Of a stretch of 5,907 bases of DNA, positions 4,736 to 5,907 are shown one piece after another; the first letter of the stretch is position 1, and each line of letters begins with the position of its first letter. A program made the translations under genes and the position numbers. Location of the stretch: positions 1-5,907 of the forward strand of contig JAQTUY010000102.1 in NCBI GenBank assembly GCA_028707105.1, given 5' to 3'. Source of the stretch: Candidatus Omnitrophota bacterium. Lineage in GTDB: Bacteria > Omnitrophota > Koll11 > Gygaellales > JAQTUY01. The notes under the pieces are model-generated. The model saw nothing but the letters and a program-made list of their open reading frames with translations, was not told the origin of the DNA and did not search any database.

Positions 4736-5559
4736 TTCAGGACCTCGATCTTTTCTACTGTGATCACAGGATAAGGCTGGCCGGATATGTCCTGCAATGA
4801 TCCTATTATTGCGGCTTTACGGTAAGAACAGCTGTTGAGCATCTTTTTATCGCCTTTTAGTATGTATATTTTTTGGCTTTCAGTGGTTATCTTATGGGTG
4901 CCTTTTCTTCCGATTATCTTACCATATGGTTCTATTATTCCCATTACCGTGATCGCGCCGTCTTTTACGGCCCCTTCGGATCTAAGGATAGGGCTTTTTA
5001 GCTGCGCTGGTTTCTCCCCGGGCAGAGGTTTTTCCGTTTCCGCCGGAGCCGCCGTATCGCTTACCGAGACCAGGATCTTGACGAACTTTTTATTTATCCA
5101 TCCGTATGCCGTATCCGGCGGGGTGATCTTGTACCAGTCCCCCTGTTTTTCAATGACGTTTACTACTTTATTTTTGTTTATCTTTCCTAAAATACAGGAT
5201 GATTCATTCGGCTCAAGGCGTAAGTTCACGGCATCGGCATTAAGCATGCCGAAACTTCCTGTTTTTGCAATTGTCGCGCTTCCCCCCTGCTCTATGATAT
5301 TTGCGTATTTTGCCTTAATAAAACAGGGCGCGTTCTTGGGCAGGCGTATCTTATACCAGTCAAAGGCCTCATTGACGATGTTGATGATCTCGCGCTCATC
5401 GACAGTGCTTATGGCTTTACCGGAAGTAGTTGAGTCACAGCGGATGTTAATAGCGTTAGAAGTGATTTCACCTACGCAGGGAAAGGTCTGCTCTTGGGCA
5501 TCAACAGGGTTCGCCGATAGCAACGTTAGCGCCGCTAACAGGATCAGTATTATTCGCAT
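4732..5559 (-). CDS. Secreted protein with two bacterial SH3 domains
   Basis: A 275-residue protein. Residues 1-21 (MRIILILLAALTLLSANPVDA) are a signal peptide with likely cleavage after VDA. Two SH3b-like domains follow: about 27-87 (NAINIRCDSTTSGKAIS, then FDWYKIRLP) and 103-162 (DAVNLRLEPNESSCILGKI, then GDWYKITPP and YGWINKKFV). A charged Pro-rich linker (170-195) leads to a C-terminal region (198-274) that reads as a small beta domain (GIIEPYGKIIGRKGTHKI, then PYPVITVEKIEVLN). SH3b domains often bind cell-wall peptides, so an envelope role is likely. The ATG at 5559 starts the signal peptide and lies 7 nt behind the small basic protein gene. A longer frame to 5655 would overlap that gene in another frame and is unlikely. 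No strong Shine-Dalgarno is seen, so translation may depend on coupling. Confidence 0.85.
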   Translation of the reverse strand: MRIILILLAALTLLSANPVDAQEQTFPCVGEITSNAINIRCDSTTSGKAISTVDEREIINIVNEAFDWYKIRLPKNAPCFIKAKYANIIEQGGSATIAKTGSFGMLNADAVNLRLEPNESSCILGKINKNKVVNVIEKQGDWYKITPPDTAYGWINKKFVKILVSVSDTAAPAETEKPLPGEKPAQLKSPILRSEGAVKDGAITVMGIIEPYGKIIGRKGTHKITTESQKIYILKGDKKMLNSCSYRKAAIIGSLQDISGQPYPVITVEKIEVLN

Positions 5560-5566
5560 ATCTTGT

Positions 5567-5845
5567 TTATTTTGCGCCTTTTTCCGGTTTAGCTGCTGCT
5601 TTGGCTGCCGGGGCCGGGGCTGCTGCGCCTTCGGCTGCGGGAGCTGCGCCTTCAACTGCGGCTTTTTCCGCCTTTTCCTTCTTGATCTTTATTTTAACAG
5701 ATTTTATCTTTGGCAGGCCAAAGACCGGGTCTCCCGGATGCCAGGTCCCTTTTTCCAGCATGTGCTTTAACCTGTCGGAGCGTTTCAGGACTGAGCCCTG
5801 CTTACTGTCTTGCGATGACGAACTTAAAGACGGGTGCATTGACAT
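5567..5845 (-). CDS. Small basic protein of TIGR04137 type (PVC group)
   Basis: A 92-residue protein. The N-terminal core (MSMHPSLSSSS, then GSVLKRSDRLKHMLEKGTW and DPVFGLPKIKSVKIKIKK, to residue 56) matches my recollection of the TIGR04137 small basic protein of Chlamydiae and Verrucomicrobia. Its function is not established; a ribosome or RNA link has been suggested by the family name only. Residues 57-92 are a low-complexity Ala/Pro/Lys/Glu tail with repeated EGAAP units, similar to histone H1-like tails. The start is well supported: ATG with AGGAGG about eight bases upstream (5853-5858). It is the first complete gene of the minus-strand run. The tail probably varies in length between strains. 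Confidence 0.85.
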   Translation of the reverse strand: MSMHPSLSSSSQDSKQGSVLKRSDRLKHMLEKGTWHPGDPVFGLPKIKSVKIKIKKEKAEKAAVEGAAPAAEGAAAPAPAAKAAAKPEKGAK

Positions 5846-5846
5846 T

Positions 5847-5907
5847 TTATAGCCTCCTTATGTAGCAACCTTTGTATTGTTTTTGTAACTCTTTTAACGC
5901 GGCCCGG
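5847..5907 (-). CDS. Possible 3' end of an upstream gene
   Basis: On the minus strand one frame is open from the window edge (base 5906) through 19 codons, reading RAALKELQKQYKGCYIRRL, and ends in TAA one base before the ATG of the small basic protein. The composition and the tight spacing look like the end of a protein-coding gene in the same operon. It is too short to identify, and could be an untranslated leader. Confidence 0.35.
   Translation of the reverse strand, partial: RAALKELQKQYKGCYIRRL

Noticed and set aside
5560..5655. N-terminal extension of the SH3 protein starting at 5655
   Set aside because: It would overlap the small basic protein in another frame, is Gln/Pro/Lys-rich only because of that gene's Ala-rich tail, and would bury a good signal peptide.
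4835..5770. Long plus-strand open frame (311 codons) opposite the SH3 and small basic protein genes
   Set aside because: It lies antisense to two well-supported genes, has a low-complexity Cys/Phe/Gly-rich translation, and shows no family motif.
5859..5890. Promoter for the minus-strand operon (TTACAA, then TACATA)
   Set aside because: The implied start site would fall in the Shine-Dalgarno, and an open frame of an upstream gene appears to run through it.

Overview
The window most likely comes from a bacterium of the PVC / Omnitrophota neighbourhood. The best taxonomic clue is the small basic protein at the right end (begins MSMHPSL, core ending FGLPKIK), which I recognise as the TIGR04137-type protein known from Chlamydiae, Verrucomicrobia and relatives. 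A DUF4416 protein and a DUF134 regulator fit an anaerobic, deep-branching Gram-negative-type bacterium. This assignment is inference from protein content, not from a marker-gene tree.

Layout. Left arm (1-1315), all plus strand: the 3' part of a proteasome-like Ntn-hydrolase gene, a small SAP-like/four-cysteine protein 16 nt behind it, a hairpin, then a DUF134 helix-turn-helix regulator with its own promoter region. Centre (1316-1819): 504 bp without a gene. It holds a 28-bp sequence that matches the Xer recombination site dif at nearly every position (1464-1491, 25 of 28 bases as in Bacillus subtilis dif, recalled from memory). A small hairpin abuts it and a perfect 15-bp inverted repeat (1308-1322 / 1589-1603) brackets it. 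Right arm (1820-5907), all minus strand: an apparent polycistron read leftwards. In transcription order it is a possible upstream gene end, small basic protein, secreted SH3-domain protein, M50 site-2 protease, aroB, a zinc-ribbon-like protein, a PilZ protein and a DUF4416 protein. Several junctions overlap by 1-4 nt.

Every gene on both sides is transcribed toward the dif-like site. This is the arrangement expected at a chromosome terminus, where XerCD and FtsK resolve chromosome dimers, so I read the window as spanning the replication terminus. The main alternative is a mobile element that uses a dif-like site.

The second notable signal is a pair of related two-hairpin elements in the minus-strand operon, before the DUF4416 gene (2373-2414) and before the zinc-ribbon gene (2980-3025). 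Both have a first stem closed by ACA/TGT with a single-nucleotide bulge at the same place. Both then have a second hairpin with a UUGU loop directly abutting the Shine-Dalgarno sequence. The stems differ in sequence but keep pairing, so they look like a conserved structured leader or a structured repeat family.

The operon mixes metabolism (aroB, shikimate pathway), the envelope (M50 protease, SH3 protein) and c-di-GMP signalling (PilZ). I see no single pathway linking all members.
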